From: Herbidospora solisilvae
GTDB taxonomy: Bacteria; Actinomycetota; Actinomycetes; Streptosporangiales; Streptosporangiaceae
Direction: 5' to 3'
Assembly (NCBI RefSeq): GCF_009901565.1
Contig: NZ_WXEW01000001.1
Span: forward strand, 620,001 to 684,000
DNA length: 64,000 nt
Shown: in pieces, positions 63,401 to 64,000 of the stretch
Layout of the letters: each line of letters opens with the position of its first letter
How positions within the stretch are numbered: position 1 is the first letter of the stretch
The notes under the pieces: model-generated
Told to the model about the DNA's origin: nothing
The model's database searches: none
What the model saw: only the letters and a program-made list of their open reading frames with translations
Program-made: the position numbers and the translations under genes

Positions 63401-64000
63401 GATCCCCGGGCCGTTCGCGGTGACGCGCTGCCAGTAGGTGTTCTTGGTGGAGGCGATCTCCTCCATGCCGCGCTGCGCTGCGGGCGTACCGAGCGGGTCG
63501 GGGGTGGTGAACTTCCAGGTCCGCGACTCCAAGGTCTGGCCGGAGAGGGTGCGCTGGTCGTTGAAGACGCCGCCGTCGAAATCGGTCAGTGTGACCTGCT
63601 TCTTCGTCCCATTGGCGTAGACATCGTCATACATGCCGCGGAAGAACGTGGTGCCGCTGACCGACAGGCCCGCGGGGTCGGTACCGGCCCCCTTGATCGT
63701 GCGGACCGTCCCATAGCCCCGGAAGTCACCCCAGGTCAGATTGTCGGGACGCGCGTTGTAGTTGATCTCCTTGGCCCACGCGGGGGTGCCGACGTACTCG
63801 TAGTTGGTGACCATGTCGGGCGAACCGCCGACGAGGTCCTGCTCCGTGACCTTCGTGACCAGGTACTTGCGGTAGACCGCGAAGCTGGGACGGCTGAACA
63901 TGTCCCGGCCGTCGAAGACCGGGTAACAGTCGGTGGTGTTGCGGTCCCACTCGATCCGGGTCGCCTGGTAGCCGGTGACGCAGGGGTTCAGATGGGTGTA
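54428..64000 (-). CDS. giant Rhs polymorphic toxin with HINT and C-terminal tip (5' end off right edge)
   Basis: 3190 codons are visible and the frame is still open at 64000. In order: an Rhs-type segment (64000 to about 62290), an Ala/Glu-rich linker, a 'GAAWVPIDTTL' module and DNRLRE-type domain (about 62100-60905), one FN3-like repeat, a LamG domain (about 60530-59940), seven more FN3-like repeats (to 57536), a second Rhs segment with the core end 'LGFLGKIEDESTGLTHIGA', 'RYYDPTIGKFISVDPL' and 'DPTGLYSD' (to about 55800), a hydrophobic stretch (about 55590-55300), a HINT domain from Cys at 55279 to 'VLVHN', and a 111-residue tip (54763-54431). The tip has conserved-looking Arg and His ('SPRRIGIDK', 'IWHGHVRPWDDLHEDM'), as in nuclease toxins, but I cannot name its family. 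Confidence 0.85.
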   Translation of the reverse strand, partial: YTHLNPCVTGYQATRIEWDRNTTDCYPVFDGRDMFSRPSFAVYRKYLVTKVTEQDLVGGSPDMVTNYEYVGTPAWAKEINYNARPDNLTWGDFRGYGTVRTIKGAGTDPAGLSVSGTTFFRGMYDDVYANGTKKQVTLTDFDGGVFNDQRTLSGQTLESRTWKFTTPDPLGTPAAQRGMEEIASTKNTYWQRVTANGPGIFDPIMVKPATEETREVTANGSFRRSASATTYDNTTGLVTKSVDRGDLADPNDDTCDTTTYATNTASGQWMIDFPSVKESRAGTNCTGALLSREVTLYDGGSDPATNTPTDGLITESRNWTDATTVATAKTTYDKYGRSLTTTDPLGKSTTLTYNPATNWPVNGITTTNTLGQSATTWKSPLHGGTIGVRDPNGRDTNIDYDALGRTTQVWTPAQPKTGTIPAAKFSYQLTGTSPARTTSEKLLTITGGQPTWSVSHSFSDGFGRERESQVASPAGGRIVSATTYDARGKVAASTGPAYNTSPPGTGLLNPALTSLPQWSKPIYDGVGRTVAAVDMTGSTELRRTTTNYLGADKHEVIPPVGGKTVYYTDAADQVTKIEEWLNGGGTPAPVLGPTAAEANPAKAAEPAAAETGAVQKAAEAAKAQGERVLVESATTDSSQTFANADGTMTTEFTSGPARVKQGAAWVPIDTTLVASGAVLKPKAALAEVEVSAGGGAGVLARMKRPDGSVFALEWPGVLPKPQLKGNVATYVDAAGPGADLVVTALSAGFRHDVVLRAKPAAGVEYRLPVQTERLSLKKTGDGGLTLLDAAGKKVASAPTPVMWDSSASGGKAGRTGKIETSVVEENGRQVLVLRPDEKFLADPATKYPVTVDPTTTLSVSTDTWIANYGSNTGSSNQSTSPLWVGTFNNSGSLGIERSYLKFDTSTLAGATVTSATLTLRKSSVIGCGDASSGVRVQRVTADWTVSGLTWSNRPATTSANEQIARDYPTCGPTASMAWDATAFAQAWASGTANYGLQLSGVDETVSGRPYYDRAFESNESTNKPTLSVTYSQGPAVSSLSVLPYTTVSGQQTATSLTPQLQATLSDDAGGALTGEFQVEHDPSVPTQGSGLIWSGSVPNVTSGNIAALTVAPGLISAGWLVRWRARTVNTGASTSSAWSSWQTLRVNPAAAPASVGTPTVHWKLDETSGTKAADSSGLGKSATLGGTASWAPGLFGGGMAATGGANSASTTEPVMTTNASFTISAWMYLEDNADWYDVLRQMGNVKPSFFFGTEGGNTQKRLEFVFNNSDSTGAVAYGVWANTIPLKRWFHLAGVFNKSNNTVYLYRNGELIGSNTIQGNWNATGKATIAAVYNGRIDDVRVYQSVLTATQVGNLFAGAPTPDRTPTADQTQITPATTANGVTTVTSLTPTMAARVTDPGGQALTGEFQVEHDPTAPSGQGSGLIWSGTKTNVASGSAASLAVASGQLQDGWKVRWRARAVRNDLASAWTAWQTVTIEVPKPSVSAPQLTPSQQVNGVTVTSSTTPELAATVTDPAGQALRAEFEVEHDPDAPEGQGTSQIWTTALTGVASGTRVSATVPAGELSDGWQVRWRIRAVNPNGQVASAWSGWHAFTVDVPKPSIAQLQVVPSTEVGGTTVTPTETPTLRATVTEPAAGQVRAEFEVEHDPNVSGEQGTGQIWAGSSPNVASAQVATVAVPAGELTSGWKVRWRARAVTVATSAASAWSEWQNLTVALPSGGNLGIDLLQVSPSSVVQGATVTTSSTPTLIGRVFNPAGGTLRAEYEVERDGQQIWTGGVDNVASGTSASLAVAAGELADGDQVRWRARVVAGSTASAWSDWQDLSVDVADPVLSQFQVTPSETVEGATVAFSTTPTLRVTLTDPNGGDLRGEFELEHDGVQIWTGAVDGIASGADAAVAVPAGELSDGQTVRWRARAVAAAATSPWSDWHEFTVAVPKATVTGLQVTPSQSAGADLITTSLTPALHATLTDPVGGDLRGEFELEHDGTQIWTGAVDDIATGSDAAVTVASGELSHGMTVRFRARAVAAESTSPWSDWLVFRVELPAPTVGQLGVTPSSSGGSVTSSLTPALDARVSGPDGGRLRAEFEMEHDPSVPGQGTGAIWSGGVDDVLSGTLASMTVPAGELSDGWKVRWRARAVAANGTSAWSDWKVLTVTVPAGGPTHYDTTYEYDLAGNLVKHTDANGNVRTFTYDLARRRTSAQDPDAGSSQQVYDVAGRLTSTTDGNGKKVSIGYDDLSRKTSQWIGDVGTGTKVAEWVYDTLSIGQLTSSTRWNGGEAYTTAITGYDVMDRPLGSRLSLPASVGAIGRTFDFATTYNAGGAVATTTLPAAGGLPAEVLTPSYTDLGLPYGLTSDFGGGFTYVKSIDYTAIGQLYERAYGVNSQIKRTLAWDDTTGRITGVTTRSRADTATPTVAQNDAYTYDVSGEIKRILDQVSGQAECYTYDDLHRLSSAFTTTASTCAAGSGDGQGVDPYSEAYTYDAIGNLTTRAHDGQVDTYHYPASGAGSVRPDAVASVSHSAGGNDSYTYDAGGQLATRMVGGKAGAFTWNELGELTKATVDGKDTTMVYDADGNRLLRRDPGGVTTLFLGSMEVQLSSTGLTGKRYYTGPDGSMVALRITGQPGVKWMAAAMHGTAQLAIDDTSGAISRERYLPFGQRRGGDDLPFTDLGFLGKIEDESTGLTHIGARYYDPTIGKFISVDPLLDFRKPQWANPFSYAGNNPIGMSDPTGLYSDAGNEQSNRTFREEYNGDGTRKNTRQRAAVKESKERRQQNIRENKDNETKRKPDPAPTPPKEQPKPVAAEEEEESGGLWGWIADNASTIVSTAAGIAATTGCLALTAGAGSVGCMALGGAVAGLVSYTMDTPSEQQSLLGAVGSMAIGAGTAVVGGVLLSKAAGAIGSKIGRAKPTSGCNSFVPGTRVLLADGSARPIEQIKVGDKVVASDPEKGETVSKPVTALIVGAGEKNLVGIRLKVSPGVLGQYGTASDGDEGLSDTPSASDSSEGESLIATSGHLFWVPALREWTPAGELSPGMWLRLGSGGHAQVSSVSTWTEERENVRNLTVAGLHTYYVFAGSAPVLVHNCGKDIYEAGGKHGPTARNSSRGQNSAEPKNGQAALDNSVQVKGTSPRRIGIDKDNGEIVVLDRTRQAACGCDGADGTNNIWHGHVRPWDDLHEDMQKTLLREKLVDRKGRIR
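54764..55279 (-). other. HINT autoprocessing domain within the toxin
   Basis: Begins at Cys ('CNSFVPGTRVLLADGS') and ends with His-Asn before Cys ('VLVHNC'), with 'DKVVASDPEKG' and 'NLTVAGLHTYYV' between. These are the Hedgehog/intein splice motifs; self-cleavage here would free the 111-residue tip. Confidence 0.8.
57536..60905 (-). repeat. eight FN3-like repeats, interrupted by a LamG domain
   Basis: Eight repeats of about 110 residues share 'LTPxLxAxVTDPxGGxLRAEFE', then 'GxIWSGxVxxVxSG', and end with 'VRWRARAVxxxxxSAWSDW'. One lies at about 60560-60905 and seven in tandem at 57536-59930; the LamG domain sits between. Sequence similarity between units suggests expansion by duplication. Confidence 0.8.

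Noticed and set aside
1-64000. CRISPR arrays, insertion sequences, rRNA genes, integrase or attachment sites
   Set aside because: No spaced direct repeats, transposase or integrase motifs, or rRNA stretches were seen.

Overview
This is a high-GC actinobacterial chromosome segment. GTG starts and 4-base start/stop overlaps are common. A DUF574-type methyltransferase, a mycothiol-dependent formaldehyde dehydrogenase and a DevR/DevS-type system point to a filamentous actinomycete, most plausibly Streptosporangiales. The genus is not determined.

Layout. 1-3146 (minus) is the N-terminal part of a secreted DNRLRE/Rhs-type giant protein that leaves the window on the left. 3281-14013 holds a DHA2 drug exporter, a tandem pseudokinase/kinase receptor pair, a secreted small protein, an OmpR-type two-component system with a PepSY-like protein, a DUF574-type methyltransferase, an unknown membrane protein and an ECF sigma factor with its partner. 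14018-17341 holds the mscR/MBL formaldehyde pair, a methyltransferase and a bile acid:Na+ symporter-family protein. 17471-22450 is a ChvE/GguA/GguB sugar ABC importer with its LacI regulator and a likely operator over the promoter. 22508-28117 holds two small DUF3147-like membrane proteins, a benzoylformate decarboxylase/hydrolase operon, an NRAMP transporter and an oxalate-decarboxylase-like bicupin. A tRNA-like element (28264-28340) leads a tightly packed five-gene operon: SDR with zinc knuckle, leucine-rich repeats, ankyrin, MoxR AAA+ ATPase and VWA protein with a HEVSH motif (28380-34404). A P450, a DevS/DevR pair and a tandem universal stress protein follow, with two DosR-type boxes between devR and the stress protein.

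39238-52717 is one eight-gene operon: ROK regulator, two ABC permeases, binding protein, GH15, cytosolic GH31, secreted GH31 with CBM35, and secreted GH31 with CBM20. Its content matches production, import and breakdown of the cyclic tetrasaccharide cycloalternan (cyclobis-nigerosyl). In this reading, starch is rebuilt outside the cell into a ring that competitors cannot easily use; the ring is then imported and cut to isomaltose and glucose.

52703-64000 (minus) is a polymorphic toxin locus. A giant Rhs protein (5' end off the right edge) carries a DNRLRE/LamG/FN3-like insert, an Rhs core, a HINT autoprocessing domain and a 111-residue C-terminal tip. It is followed by a HEAT-like candidate immunity gene, a gene-poor stretch with a possible remnant, a SUKH-3-like immunity protein and a small protein. 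Base composition becomes visibly more AT-rich at the toxin tip and the adjacent immunity gene.
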